This document shows, piece after piece, positions 20,882-34,922 of a DNA stretch of 64,000 nt. The DNA comes from Setophaga petechia. Lineage: Eukaryota; Chordata; Aves; Passeriformes; Parulidae. The position numbers and the translations under genes are program-made. The DNA is taken from the NCBI GenBank assembly GCA_024362935.1, contig JANCRA010000001.1, positions 53,231,501 through 53,295,500 of the forward strand. The letters run 5' to 3'. Below the pieces are notes generated by a model. It saw only the letters and a list, made by a program, of their open reading frames with translations. It was not told where the DNA came from and ran no database searches. Every line of letters starts with the position of its first letter. The first letter of the stretch is position 1.

Positions 20882-22285
20882 CGTAGCCTGATTGACCTGT
20901 TTTGGGGTTAGGGTTACGCCTAGGGTAAGGGTTGTTTAATCCAGAAAGCCCTGAGCTCCAGGCACACTGCAACTGCAAAAGGTATCCCAAGGGGAGCGCA
21001 AAAGCGCCGCGCCATGGCTGCCTCCACAGCTTTTTCTTTGGTGCCATCCCTAACCCTAGGCTGATTTACCTGTCTAGGGTTAGGGTTAGGGTTAAGCCTA
21101 GGGTTAGGGTTTTTTAAATGAGAAAGGCTTGAGCTCAAGACACAATTCAGCTGGCAAAGGCATCCCAAGGGGATCGAAAAAGTGCCGCAACATGGCTGCC
21201 TCCGCACATTTTTCCTTGGGACCGTCCCTAACCCTAGGCTGATTGACCAGTTTAGGGGTTAGGGTTACGCCTAGGGTAAGGGTTTTTTAATCCAGAAAGC
21301 CCTGAGCTCCAGGCACACTGCAACTGCAAAAGGTATCCCAAGGGGAGCGCAAAAGCGCCACAACATGGCTGCCTCCACAGCTTTTTCTTTGGTGCCATCC
21401 CTAACCCTAGGCTGATTTACCTGTCTAGGGCTAGGGTTAGGGTTACGCCTAGGGTTAGGGTTTTTTAAATGAGAAAGGCTTGAGCTCCAGACACAATTCA
21501 GCAGGCAAAGGCATCCCAAGAAGATCGAAAAAGTGCCACAACATGGCTGCCTCCGCACATTTTTCCTTGGGACCGTCCCTAACCCTAGGCTGATTGACCA
21601 GTTTAGTAGTTAGGGTTACGCCTAGGGTAAGGGTTTTTTAATCCAGAAAGCCCTGAGCTCCAGGCACACTGCAACTGCAAAAGGTATCCCAAGGGGAGCG
21701 CAAAAGCGCCGCGACATGGCTGCCTCCACAGCTTTTTCTTTGGTGCCATCCCTAACCCTAGGCTGATTTACCTGTCTAGGGCTAGGGTTAGGGTTACGCC
21801 TAGCGTTAAGGTTTTTTAAATGAGAAAGGCTTGAGCTCCAGACACAATTCAGCTGGCAAAGGCATCCCAAGGGGATCGAAAAAGTGCCGCAACATGGCTG
21901 CCTCCGCACATTTTTCCTTGGGACCGTCCCTAACCCTAGGTTGATTGACCAGTTTAGTAGTTAGGGTTACGCCTAGGGTAAGGGTTTTTTAATCCAGAAA
22001 GCCCTGAGCTCCAGGCACACTGCAACTGCAAAAGGTATCCCAAGGGGAGCGCAAAAGCGCAACGACATCACTGCCTCCACAGCTTTTTCTTTGGTGCCAT
22101 CCCTAACCCTAGGCTGATTTACCTGTCTAGGGCTAGAGTGAGGGTTACGCCTAGGGTTAAGGTTTTTTAAATGAGAAAGGCTTGAGCTCCAGACACAATT
22201 CAGCAGGCAAAGGCATCCCAAGGGGATCGAAAAAGTGCCACAACATGGCTGCCTCCCCACATTTTTCCTTGTGACCGTCCCTAAC
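20882..22285 (+). repeat. Four units leading into the 16-mer HOR
   Basis: These units belong to classes that recur inside the 16-mer. They are the three-repeat telomeric half A (about 21079), AAGAAGATCG (about 21519), CCTAGCGTTAAGG (about 21800), and CGCAACGACATCAC with CTAGAGTGAGGG (about 22051-22140). The first half B has GTAGCCTGATTGACCTG with TTTTGGGG, a private divergent edge. They look like a shortened preceding HOR copy. Confidence 0.75.
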
Positions 22286-25200
22286 CCTAGGCTGATTGAC
22301 CAGTTTAGGGGTTAGGGTTACGCCTAGGGTAAGGGTTGTTTAATCCAGAAAGCCCTGAGCTGCAGGCACACTGCAACTGCAAAAGGTATCCCAAGGGGAG
22401 CCCAAAAGCTCCACAACATGGCTGCCTCCACAGCTTTTTCTTTGGTGCCATCCCTAACCCTAGGCTGATTTACCTGTCTAGGGCTAGGGTTAGGGTTACG
22501 CCTAGGGTTAGGGTTTTTTAAATGAGAAAGGCTTGAGCTCAAGACACAATTCAGCTGGCAAAGGCATCCCAAGGGGATCGAAAAAGTGCCGCAACATGGC
22601 TGCCTCCGCACATTTTTCCTTGGGACCGTCCCTAACCCTAGGCTGATTGACCAGTTTAGGAGTTAGGGTCACGCCTAGGGTAAGGGTTGTTTAATCCAGA
22701 AAGCCCTGAGCTCCAGGCACACTGCAACTGCAAAAGGTATCCCAAGGGGAGCGCAAAAGCGCCGCGACATGGCTGCCTCCACAGCTTTTTCTTTGCTGCC
22801 ATCCCTAACCCTAGGCTGATTTACCTGTCTAGGGCTAGAGTGAGGGTTACGCCTAGGGTTAGGGTTTTTTAAATGAGAAAGGCTTGAGCTCCAGACACAA
22901 TTCACCTGGCAAAGGTATCCCAAGGGGATCGAAAAAGTGCCACAACATGGCTGCCTCCGCACATTTTTCCTTGGGACCGTCCCTAACCCTAGGCTGATTG
23001 ACCAGTTTAGTAGTTAGGGTTACGACTAGGGTAAGGGTTTTTTAATCCAGAAAGCCCTGAGCTCCAGGCACACTGCAACTGCAAAAGGTATCCCAAGGGG
23101 AGCGCAAAAGCGCCACGACATCGCTGCCTCCACAGCTTTTTCTTTGGTGCCATCCCTAACCCTAGGCTGATTTACCTGTCTAGGGCTAGAGTTAGGGTTA
23201 CGCCTAGGGTTAGGGTTTTTTAAATGAGAAAGGCTTGAGCTCCAGACACAATTCAGCTGGCAAAGGCATCCCAAGGGGATCGAAAAAGTGCCGCAACATG
23301 GCTGCCTCCGCACATTTTTCCTTGGGACCGTCCCTAACCCTAGGCTGATTGACCAGTTTAGCGGTTAGGGTTACGCCTAGGGTAAGGGTATTTTAATCCA
23401 GAAAGCCCTGAGCTCCAGGCACACTGCAACTGCAAAAGGTATCCCAAGGGGAGCGCAAAAGCGCCGCGACATGGCTGCCTCCACAGCTTTTTCTTTGGTG
23501 CCATCCCTAACCCTAGGCTGATTTACCTGTCTAGGGCTAGGGTTAGGGTTACGCCTAGGGTTAGGGTTTTTTAAATGAGAAAGGCTTGAGCTCCAGACAC
23601 AATTCAGCAGGCAAAGGCATCCCAAGGGGATCGAAAAAGTGCCGCAACATGGCTGCCTCCGCACATTTTTCCTTGGGACCGTCCCTAACCCTAGGCTGAT
23701 TGACCAGTTTATTAGTTAGGGTTACGCCTAGGGTAAGGGTTTTTTAACCTAGAAAGCCCTGAGCTCCAGGCACACTGCAACTGCAAAAGGTATCCCAAGG
23801 GGAGCGCAAAAGCACCGCGACATGGCTGCCTCCACAGCTTTTTCTTTGGTGCCATCCCTAACCCTAGGCTGATTTACCTGTCTAGGGCTAGTGTTAGGGT
23901 TAAGCCTAGGGTTAGGGTTTTTTAAATGAGAAAGGCTTGAGCTCAAGACACAATTCAGCTGGCAAAGGCATCCCAAGGGGATCGAAAAAGTGCCGCAACA
24001 TGGCTGCCTCCGCACATTTTTCCTTGGGACCGTCCCTAACCCTAGGCTGATTGACCAGTTTAGGGGTTAGGGTTACGCCTAGGGTAAGGGTTTTTTAATC
24101 CAGAAAGCCCTGAGCTCCAGGCACACTGCAACTGCAAAAGGTATCCCAAGGGGAGCGCAAAAGCGCCACAACATGGCTGCCTCCACAGCTTTTTCTTTGG
24201 TGCCATCACTAACCCTAGGCTGATTTACCTGTCTATGGCTAGGGTTAGGGTTACGCCTAGGGTTAGGGTTTTTTAAATGAGAAAGGCTTGAGCTCCAGAC
24301 ACAATTCAGCTGGAAAAGGCATCCCAAGGGGATCGAAAAAGTGCCACAACATGGCTGCCTCCGCACATTTTTCCTTGGGACCGTCCCTAACCCTAGGCTG
24401 ATTGACCAGTTTAGTAGTTAGGGTTACGCCTAGGGTAAGGGTTTTTTAATCCAGAAAGCCCTGAGCTCCAGGCACACTGCAACTGCAAAAGGTATCCCAA
24501 GGGGAGCGCAAAAGCGCCGCGACATGGCTGCCTCCACAGCTTTTTCTTTGGTGCCATCCCTAACCCTAGGCTGATTTACCTGTCTAGGGCTAGGGTTAGG
24601 GTTACGCCTAGCGTTAAGGTTTTTTAAATGAGAAAGGCTTGAGCTCCAGACACAATTCAGCTGGCAAAGGCATCCCAAGGGGATCGAAAAAGTGCCGCAA
24701 CATGGCTGCCTCCGCACATTTTTCCTTGGGACCGTCCCTAACCCTAGGTTGATTGACCAGTTTAGTAGTTAGGGTTACGCCTAGGGTAAGGGTTTTTTTA
24801 ATCCAGAAAGCCCTGAGCTCCAGGCACACTGCAACTGCAAAAGGTATCCCAAGGGGAGCGCAAAAGCGCAACGACATCACTGCCTCCACAGCTTTTTCTT
24901 TGGTGCCATCCCTAACCCTAGGCTGATTTACCTGTCTAGGGTTAGGGTTAGGGTTAAGCCTAGGGTTAGGGTTTTTTAAATGAGAAAGGCTTGAGCTCAA
25001 GACACAATTCAGCTGGCAAAGGCATCCCAAGGGGATTGAAAAAGTGCCGCAACATGGCTGCCTCCGCACATTTTTCCTTGGGACCGTCCCTAACCCTTGG
25101 CTGATTGACCAGTTTAGGGGTTAGGGTTACGCCTAGGGTAAGCGTTTTTTAATCCAGAAAGCCCTGAGCTCCAGGCACACTGCAACTGCAAAAGGTATCC

Positions 25201-27902
25201 CAAGGGGAGCGCAAAAGCGCCACAACATGGCTGCCTCCACAGCTTTTTCTTTGGTGCCATCCCTAACCCTAGGCTGATTTACCTGTCTAGGGCTAGGGTT
25301 AGGGTTACGCCTAGGGTTAGGGTTTTTTAAATGAGAAAGGCTTGAGCTCCAGACACAATTCAGCAGGCAAAGGCATCCCAAGAAGATCGAAAAAGTGCCA
25401 CAACATGGCTGCCTCCGCACATTTTTCCTTGGGACCGTCCCTAACCCTAGGCTGATTGACCAGTTTAGTAGTTAGGGTTACGCCTAGGGTAAGGGTTTTT
25501 TAATCCAGAAAGCCCTGAGCTCCAGGCACACTGCAACTGCAAAAGGTATCCCAAGGGGAGCGCAAAAGCGCCGCGACATGGCTGCCTCCACAGCTTTTTC
25601 TTTGGTGCCATCCCTAACCCTAGGCTGATTTACCTGTCTAGGGCTAGGGTTAGGGTTACGCCTAGCGTTAAGGTTTTTTAAATGAGAAAGGCTTGAGCTC
25701 CAGACACAATTCAGCAGGCAAAGGCATCCCAAGGGGATCGAAAAAGTGCCACAACATGGCTGCCTCCCCACATTTTTCCTTGGGACCGTCCCTAACCCTA
25801 GGCTGATTGACCAGTTTAGGGGTTAGGGTTACGCCTAGGGTAAGGGTTGTTTAATCCAGAAAGCCCTGAGCTCCAGGCACACTGCAACTGCAAAAGGTAT
25901 CCCAAGGGGAGCCCAAAAGCTCCACAACATGGCTGCCTCCACAGCTTTTTCTTTGGTGCCATCCCTAACCCTAGGCTGATTTACCTGTCTAGGGCTAGAG
26001 TGAGGGTTACGCCTAGGGTTAGGGTTTTTTAAATGAGAAAGGCTTGAGCTCCAGACACAATTCAGCAGGCAAAGGCATCCCAAGGGGATCGAAAAAGTGC
26101 CACAACATGGCTGCCTCCGCACATTTTTCCTTGGGACCGTCCCTAACCCTAGGCTGATTGACCAGTTTAGGGGTTAGGGTTACGCCTAGGGTAAGGGTTG
26201 TTTAATCCAGAAAGCCCTGAGCTCCAGGCACACTGCAACTGCAAAAGGTATCCCAAGGGGAGCCCAAAAGCTCCACAACATGGCTGCCTCCACAGCTTTT
26301 TCTTTGGTGCCATCCCTAACCCTAGGCTGATTTACCTGTCTAGGGCTAGGGTTAGGGTTACGCCTAGGGTTAGGGTTTTTTAAATGAGAAAGGCTTGAGC
26401 TCAAGACACAATTCAGCTGGCAAAGGCATCCCAAGGGGATCGAAAAAGTGCCGCAACATGGCTGCCTCCGCACATTTTTCCTTGGGACCGTCCCTAACCC
26501 TAGGCTGATTGACCAGTTTAGGAGTTAGGGTCACGCCTAGGGTAAGGGTTGTTTAATCCAGAAAGCCCTGAGCTCCAGGCACACTGCAACTGCAAAAGGT
26601 ATCCCAAGGGGAGCGCAAAAGCGCCGCGACATGGCTGCCTCCACAGATTTTTCTTTGGTGCCATCCCTAACCCTAGGCTGATTTACCTGTCTAGGGCTAC
26701 AGTGAGGGTTACGCCTAGGGTTAGGGTTTTTTAAATGAGAAAGGCTTGAGCTCCAGACACAATTCACCTGGCAAAGGAATCCCAAGGGGATCGAAAAAGT
26801 GCCACAACATGGCTGCCTCCGCACATTTTTCCTTGGGACCGTCCCTAACCCTAGGCTGATTGACCAGTTTAGGGGTTAGGGTTACGACTAGGGTAAGGGT
26901 TTTTTAATCCAGAAAGCCCTGAGCTCCAGGCACACTGCAACTGCAAAAGGTATCCCAAGGGGAGCGCAAAAGCGCCACGACATCGCTGCCTCCACAGCTT
27001 TTTCTTTGGTGCCATCCCTAACCCTAGGCTGATTTACCTGTCTAGGGCTAGAGTTAGGGTTACGCCTAGGGTTAGGGTTTTTTAAATGAGAAAGGCTTGA
27101 GCTCCAGACACAATTCAGCTGGCAAAGGCATCCCAAGGGGATCGAAAAAGTGCCACAACATGGCTGCCTCCGCACATTTTTCCTTGGGACCGTCCCTAAC
27201 CCTAGGCTGATTGACCAGTTTAGGGGTTAGCGTTACGCCTAGGGTAAGGGTTTTTTAATCCAGAAAGCCCTGAGCTCCAGGCACACTGCAACTGCAAAAG
27301 GTATCCCAAGGGGAGCGCAAAAGCGCCGCGACATGGCTGCCTCCACAGCTTTTTCTTTGGTGCCATCCCTAACCCTAGGCTGATTTACCTGTCTAGGGCT
27401 AGGGTTAGGGTTACGCCTAGCGTTAAGGTTTTTTAAATGAGAAAGGCTTGAGCTCCAGACACAATTCAGCTGGCAAAGGCATCCCAAGGGGATCGAAAAA
27501 GTGCCGCAACATGGCTGCCTCCGCACATTTTTCCTTGGGACCGTCCCTAACCCTAGGTTGATTGACCAGTTTAGTAGTTAGGGTTACGCCTAGGGTAAGG
27601 GTTTTTTAATCCAGAAAGCCCTGAGCTCCAGGCACACTGCAACTGCAAAAGGTATCCCAAGGGGAGCGCAAAAGCGCAACGACATCACTGCCTCCACAGC
27701 TTTTTCTTTGGTGCCATCCCTAACCCTAGGCTGATTTACCTGTCTAGGGCTAGAGTGAGGGTTACGCCTAGGGTTAGGGTTTTTTAAATGAGAAAGGCTT
27801 GAGCTCCAGACACAATTCAGCAGGCAAAGGCATCCCAAGGGGATCGAAAAAGTGCCACAACATGGCTGCCTCCCCACATTTTTCCTTGGGACCGTCCCTA
27901 AC
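22286..27902 (+). repeat. 16-mer HOR, copy 1 (5617 bp)
   Basis: Sixteen units beginning with the class marked GAGCTGCAGGC (about 22358), a single-base marker found once per HOR copy. Other markers in order are AGGAGTTAGGGTCACG, TACGACTAGGG, GGGTATTTTAATCC, TTATTAGTTAGGG with TTTAACCTAG, TCTATGGCTAGGG (about 24232), CCTAGCGTTAAGG, the three-repeat telomeric half A, AAGAAGATCG, CACAGATTTTTC, and CGCAACGACATCAC. One extra T (T7) lies near 24790. Copies follow at 27903 and 37029. Confidence 0.93.
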
Positions 27903-30900
27903 CCTAGGCTGATTGACCAGTTTAGGGGTTAGGGTTACGCCTAGGGTAAGGGTTGTTTAATCCAGAAAGCCCTGAGCTGCAGGCACACTGCAACTGCAAA
28001 AGGTATCCCAAGGGGAGCCCAAAAGCTCCACAACATGGCTGCCTCCACAGCTTTTTCTTTGGTGCCATCCCTAACCCTAGGCTGATTTACCTGTCTAGGG
28101 CTAGGGTTAGGGTTACGCCTAGGGTTAGGGTTTTTTAAATGAGAAAGGCTTGAGCTCAAGACACAATTCAGCTGGCAAAGGCATCCCAAGGGGATCGAAA
28201 AAGTGCCGCAACATGGCTGCCTCCGCACATTTTTCCTTGGGACCGTCCCTAACCCTAGGCTGATTGACCAGTTTAGGAGTTAGGGTCACGCCTAGGGTAA
28301 GGGTTGTTTAATCCAGAAAGCCCTGAGCTCCAGGCACACTGCAACTGCAAAAGGTATCCCAAGGGGAGCGCAAAAGCGCCGCGACATGGCTGCCTCCACA
28401 GCTTTTTCTTTGCTGCCATCCCTAACCCTAGGCTGATTTACCTGTCTAGGGCTAGAGTGAGGGTTACGCCTAGGGTTAGGGTTTTTTAAATGAGAAAGGC
28501 TTGAGCTCCAGACACAATTCAGCAGGCAAAGGTATCCCAAGGGGATCGAAAAAGTGCCACAACATGGCTGCCTCCGCACATTTTTCCTTGGGACCGTCCC
28601 TAACCCTAGGCTGATTGACCAGTTTAGTAGTTAGGGTTACGACTAGGGTAAGGGTTTTTTAATCCAGAAAGCCCTGAGCTCCAGGCACACTGCAACTGCA
28701 AAAGGTATCCCAAGGGGAGCGCAAAAGCGCCACGACATCGCTGCCTCCACAGCTTTTTCTTTGGTGCCATCCCTAACCCTAGGCTGATTTACCTGTCTAG
28801 GGCTAGAGTTAGGGTTACGCCTAGGCTTAGGGTTTTTTAAATGAGAAAGGCTTGAGCTCCAGACACAATTCAGCTGGCAAAGGCATCCCAAGGGGATCGA
28901 AAAAGTGCCGCAACATGGCTGCCTCCGCACATTTTTCCTTGGGACCGTCCCTAACCCTAGGCTGATTGACCAGTTTAGCGGTTAGGGTTACGCCTAGGGT
29001 AAGGGTATTTTAATCCAGAAAGCCCTGAGCTCCAGGCACACTGCAACTGCAAAAGGTATCCCAAGGGGAGCGCAAAAGCGCCGCGACATGGCTGCCTCCA
29101 CAGCTTTTTCTTTGGTGCCATCCCTAACCCTAGGCTGATTTACCTGTCTAGGGCTAGGGTTAGGGTTACGCCTAGGGTTAGGGTTTTTTAAATGAGAAAG
29201 GCTTGAGCTCCAGACACAATTCAGCAGGCACAGGCATCCCAAGGGGATCGAAAAAGTGCCACAACATGGCTGCCTCCGCACATTTTTCCTTGGGACCGTC
29301 CCTAACCCTAGGCTGATTGACCAGTTTATTAGTTAGGGTTACGCCTAGGGTAAGGGTTTTTTAACCTAGAAAGCCCTGAGCTCCAGGCACACTGCAACTG
29401 CAAAAGGTATCCCAAGGGGAGCGCAAAAGCACCGCGACATGGCTGCCTCCACAGCTTTTTCTTTGGTGCCATCCCTAACCCTAGGCTGATTTACCTGTCT
29501 AGGGCTAGGGTTAGGGTTAAGCCTAGGGTTAGGGTTTTTTAAATGAGAAAGGCTTGAGCTCAAGACACAATTCAGCTGGCAAAGGCATCCCAAGGGGATC
29601 GAAAAAGTGCCGCAACATGGCTGCCTCCGCACATTTTTCCTTGGGACCGTCCCTAACCCTAGGCTGATTGACCAGTTTAGGGGTTAGGGTTACGCCTAGG
29701 GTAAGGGTTTTTTAATCCAGAAAGCCCTGAGCTCCAGGCACACTGCAACTGCAAAAGGTATCCCAAGGGGAGCGCAAAAGCGCCACAACATGGCTGCCTC
29801 CACAGCTTTTTCTTTGGTGCCATCCCTAACCCTAGGCTGATTTACCTGTCTATGGCTAGGGTTAGGGTTACGCCTAGGGTTAGGGTTTTTTAAATGAGAA
29901 AGGCTTGAGCTCCAGACACAATTCAGCTGGCAAAGGCATCCCAAGGGGATCGAAAAAGTGCCACAACATGGCTGCCTCCGCACATTTTTCCTTGGGACCG
30001 TCCCTAACCCTAGGCTGATTGACCAGTTTAGTAGTTAGGGTTACGCCTAGGGTAAGGGTTTTTTAATCCAGAAAGCCCTGAGCTCCAGGCACACTGCAAC
30101 TGCAAAAGGTATCCCAAGGGGAGCGCAAAAGCGCCGCGACATGGCTGCCTCCACAGCTTTTTCTTTGGTGCCATCCCTAACCCTAGGCTGATTTACCTGT
30201 CTAGGGCTAGGGTTAGGGTTACGCCTAGCGTTAAGGTTTTTTAAATGAGAAAGGCTTGAGCTCCAGACACAATTCAGCTGGCAAAGGCATCCCAAGGGGA
30301 TCGAAAAAGTGCCGCAACATGGCTGCCTCCGCACATTTTTCCTTGGGACCGTCCCTAACCCTAGGTTGATTGACCAGTTTAGTAGTTAGGGTTACGCCTA
30401 GGGTAAGGGTTTTTTAATCCAGAAAGCCCTGAGCTCCAGGCACACTGCAACTGCAAAAGGTATCCCAAGGGGAGCGCAAAAGCGCAACGACATCACTGCC
30501 TCCACAGCTTTTTCTTTGGTGCCATCCCTAACCCTAGGCTGATTTACCTGTCTAGGGTTAGGGTTAGGGTTAAGCCTAGGGTTAGGGTTTTTTAAATGAG
30601 AAAGGCTTGAGCTCAAGACACAATTCAGCTGGCAAAGGCATCCCAAGGGGATCGAAAAAGTGCCGCAACATGGCTGCCTCCGCACATTTTTCCTTGGGAC
30701 CGTCCCTAACCCTTGGCTGATTGACCAGTTTAGGGGTTAGGGTTACGCCTAGGGTAAGCGTTTTTTAATCCAGAAAGCCCTGAGCTCCAGGCACACTGCA
30801 ACTGCAAAAGGTATCCCAAGGGGAGCGCAAAAGCGCCACAACATGGCTGCCTCCACAGCTTTTTCTTTGGTGCCATCCCTAACCCTAGGCTGATTTACCT

Positions 30901-33518
30901 GTCTAGGGCTAGGGTTAGGGTTACGCCTAGGGTTAGGGTTTTTTAAATGAGAAAGGCTTGAGCTCCAGACACAATTCAGCAGGCAAAGGCATCCCAAGAA
31001 GATCGAAAAAGTGCCACAACATGGCTGCCTCCGCACATTTTTCCTTGGGACCGTCCCTAACCCTAGGCTGATTGACCAGTTTAGTAGTTAGGGTTACGCC
31101 TAGGGTAAGGGTTTTTTAATCCAGAAAGCCCTGAGCTCCAGGCACACTGCAACTGCAAAAGGTATCCCAAGGGGAGCGCAAAAGCGCCGCGACATGGCTG
31201 CCTCCACAGCTTTTTCTTTGGTGCCATCCCTAACCCTAGGCTGATTTACCTGTCTAGGGCTAGGGTTAGGGTTACGCCTAGCGTTAAGGTTTTTTAAATG
31301 AGAAAGGCTTGAGCTCCAGACACAATTCAGCAGGCAAAGGCATCCCAAGGGGATCGAAAAAGTGCCACAACATGGCTGCCTCCCCACATTTTTCCTTGGG
31401 ACCGTCCCTAACCCTAGGCTGATTGACCAGTTTAGGGGTTAGGGTTACGCCTAGGGTAAGGGTTGTTTAATCCAGAAAGCCCTGAGCTCCAGGCACACTG
31501 CAACTGCAAAAGGTATCCCAAGGGGAGCCCAAAAGCTCCACAACATGGCTGCCTCCACAGCTTTTTCTTTGGTGCCATCCCTAACCCTAGGCTGATTTAA
31601 CTGTCTAGGGCTAGAGTGAGGGTTACGCCTAGGGTTAGGGTTTTTTAAATGAGAAAGGCTTGAGCTCCAGACACAATTCAGCAGGCAAAGGCATCCCAAG
31701 GGGATCGAAAAAGTGCCACAACATGGCTGCCTCCGCACATTTTTCCTTGGGACCGTCCCTAACCCTAGGCTGATTGACCAGTTTAGGGGTTAGGGTTACG
31801 CCTAGGGTAAGGGTTGTTTAATCCAGAAAGCCCTGAGCTCCAGGCACACTGCAACTGCAAAAGGTATCCCAAGGGGAGCCCAAAAGCTCCACAACATGGC
31901 TGCCTCCACAGCTTTTTCTTTGGTGCCATCCCTAACCCTAGGCTGATTTACCTGTCTAGGGCTAGGGTTAGGGTTACGCCTAGGGTTAGGGTTTTTTAAA
32001 TGAGAAAGGCTTGAGCTCAAGAAACAATTCAGCTGGCAAAGGCATCCCAAGGGGATCGAAAAAGTGCCGCAACATGGCTGCCTCCGCACATTTTTCCTTG
32101 GGACCGTCCCTAACCCTAGGCTGATTGACCAGTTTAGGAGTTAGGGTCACGCCTAGGGTAAGGGTTGTTTAATCCAGAAAGCCCTGAGCTCCAGGCACAC
32201 TGCAACTGCAAAAGGTATCCCAAGGGGAGCGCAAAAGCACCGCGACATGGCTGCCTCCACAGATTTTTCTTTGGTGCCATCCCTAACCCTAGGCTGATTT
32301 ACCTGTCTAGGGCTACAGTGAGGGTTACGCCTAGGGTTAGGGTTTTTTAAATGAGAAAGGCTTGAGCTCCAGACACAATTCACCTGGCAAAGGAATCCCA
32401 AGGGGATCGAAAAAGTGCCACAACATGGCTGCCTCCGCACATTTTTCCTTGGGACCGTCCCTAACCCTAGGCTGATTGACCAGTTTAGGGGTTAGGGTTA
32501 CGACTAGGGTAAGGGTTTTTTAATCCAGAAAGCCCTGAGCTCCAGGCACACTGCAACTGCAAAAGGTATCCCAAGGGGAGCGCAAAAGCGCCACGACATC
32601 GCTGCCTCCACAGCTTTTTCTTTGGTGCCATCCCTAACCCTAGGCTGATTTACCTGTCTAGGGCTAGAGTTAGGGTTACGCCTAGGGTTAGGGTTTTTTA
32701 AATGAGAAAGGCTTGAGCTCCAGACACAATTCAGCTGGCAAAGGCATCCCAAGGGGATCGAAAAAGTGCCACAACATGGCTGCCTCCGCACATTTTTCCT
32801 TGGGACCGTCCCTAACCCTAGGCTGATTGACCAGTTTAGTAGTTAGGGTTACGCCTAGGGTAAGGGTTTTTTAATCCAGAAAGCCCTGAGCTCCAGGCAC
32901 ACTGCAACTGCAAAAGGTATCCCAAGGGGAGCGCAAAAGCGCCGCGACATCGCTGCCTCCACAGCTTTTTCTTTGGTGCCATCCCTAACCCTAGGCTGAT
33001 TTACCTGTCTAGGGCTAGGGTTAGGGTTACGCCTAGCGTTAAGGTTTTTTAAATGAGAAAGGCTTGAGCTCCAGACACAATTCAGCTGGCAAAGGCATCC
33101 CAAGGGGATCGAAAAAGTGCCGCAACATGGCTGCCTCCGCACATTTTTCCTTGGGACCGTCCCTAACCCTAGGTTGATTGACCAGTTTAGTAGTTAGGGT
33201 TACGCCTAGGGTAAGGGTTTTTTAATCCAGAAAGCCCTGAGCTCCAGGCACACTGCAACTGCAAAAGGTATCCCAAGGGGAGCGCAAAAGCGCAACGACA
33301 TCACTGCCTCCACAGCTTTTTCTTTGGTGCCATCCCTAACCCTAGGCTGATTTACCTGTCTAGGGCTAGAGTGAGGGTTACGCCTAGGGTTAGGGTTTTT
33401 TAAATGAGAAAGGCTTGAGCTCCAGACACAATTCAGCAGGCAAAGGCATCCCAAGGGGATCGAAAAAGTGCCACAACATGGCTGCCTCCCCACATTTTTC
33501 CTTGGGACCGTCCCTAAC
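27903..33518 (+). repeat. 16-mer HOR, copy 2 (5616 bp)
   Basis: Exactly 16 x 351 bp with no indel and the same marker order as copy 1. GAGCTGCAGGC is at about 27976, TCTATGGCTAGGG at about 29850 and CACAGATTTTTC at about 32269. Its second half A reads CAGCAGGC (about 28521) where copies 1 and 4 read CACCTGGC. It also lacks the T7 insertion those two copies share. A local conversion of copy 2 is a simple explanation. Confidence 0.93.
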
Positions 33519-33869
33519 CCTAGGCTGATTGACCAGTTTAGGGGTTAGGGTTACGCCTAGGGTAAGGGTTGTTTAATCCAGAAAGCCCTGAGCTGCAGGC
33601 ACACTGCAACTGCAAAAGGTATCCCAAGGGGAGCCCAAAAGCTCCACAACATGGCTGCCTCCACAGCTTTTTCTTTGGTGCCATCCCTAACCCTAGGCTG
33701 ATTTACCTGTCTAGGGCTAGGGTTAGGGTTACGCCTAGGGTTAGGGTTTTTTAAATGAGAAAGGCTTGAGCTCAAGACACAATTCAGCTGGCAAAGGCAT
33801 CCCAAGGGGATCGAAAAAGTGCCGCAACATGGCTGCCTCCGCACATTTTTCCTTGGGACCGTCCCTAAC

Positions 33870-34922
33870 CCTAGGCTGATTGACCAGTTTAGGAGTTAGG
33901 GTCACGCCTAGGGTAAGGGTTGTTTAATCCAGAAAGCCCTGAGCTCCAGGCACACTGCAACTGCAAAAGGTATCCCAAGGGGAGCGCAAAAGCGCCGCGA
34001 CATGGCTGCCTCCACAGCTTTTTCTTTGGTGCCATCCCTAACCCTAGGCTGATTTACCTGTCTAGGGCAAGAGTGAGGGTTACGCCTAGGGTTAGGGTTT
34101 TTTAAATGAGAAAGGCTTGAGCTCCAGACACAATTCACCTGGCAAAGGTATCCCAAGGGGATCGAAAAAGTGCCTCAACATGGCTGCCTCCGCACATTTT
34201 TCCTTGGGACCGTCCCTAACCCTAGGCTGATTGACCAGTTTAGTAGTTAGGGTTACGACTAGGGTAAGGGTTTTTTAATCCAGAAAGCCCTGAGCTCCAG
34301 GCACACTGCAACTGCAAAAGGTATCCCAAGGGGAGCGCAAAAGCGCCGCGACATCGCTGCCTCCACAGCTTTTTCTTTGGTGCCATCCCTAACCCTAGGC
34401 TGATTTACCTGTCTAGGGCTAGGGTTAGGGTTACGCCTAGGGTTAGGGTTTTTTAAATGAGAAAGGCTTGAGCTCCAGACACAATTCAGCAGGCAAAGGC
34501 ATCCCAAGGGGATCGAAAAAGTGCCACAACATGGCTGCCTCCGCACATTTTTCCTTGGGACCGTCCCTAACCCTAGGCTGATTGACCAGTTTAGGGGTTA
34601 GGGTTACGCCTAGGGTAAGGGTTTTTTAATCCAGAAAGCCCTGAGCTCCAGGCACACTGCAACTGCAAAAGGTATCCCAAGGGGAGCGCAAAAGCACCGC
34701 GACATGGCTGCCTCCACAGCTTTTTCTTTGGTGCCATCCCTAACCCTAGGCTGATTAACCTGTCTAGGGCTAGGGTTAGGGTTAAGCCTAGGGTTAGGGT
34801 TTTTTAAATGAGAAAGGCTTGAGCTCAAGACACAATTCAGCTGGCAAAGGCATCCCAAGGGGATCGAAAAAGTGCCGCAACATGGCTGCCTCCGCACATT
34901 TTTCCTTGGGACCGTCCCTAAC
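33870..34922 (+). repeat. Three-unit tandem duplication, copy 1 (1053 bp)
   Basis: Three units that recur immediately at 34923-35975. Shared rare markers are GGGCAAGAGTGAGGG (about 34067), GTGCCTCAACATGG (about 34170), TACGACTAGGG (about 34255) and GATTAACCTG (about 34753). GTGCCTCAACATGG occurs nowhere else that I can see, so the duplication is very recent. Confidence 0.93.
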
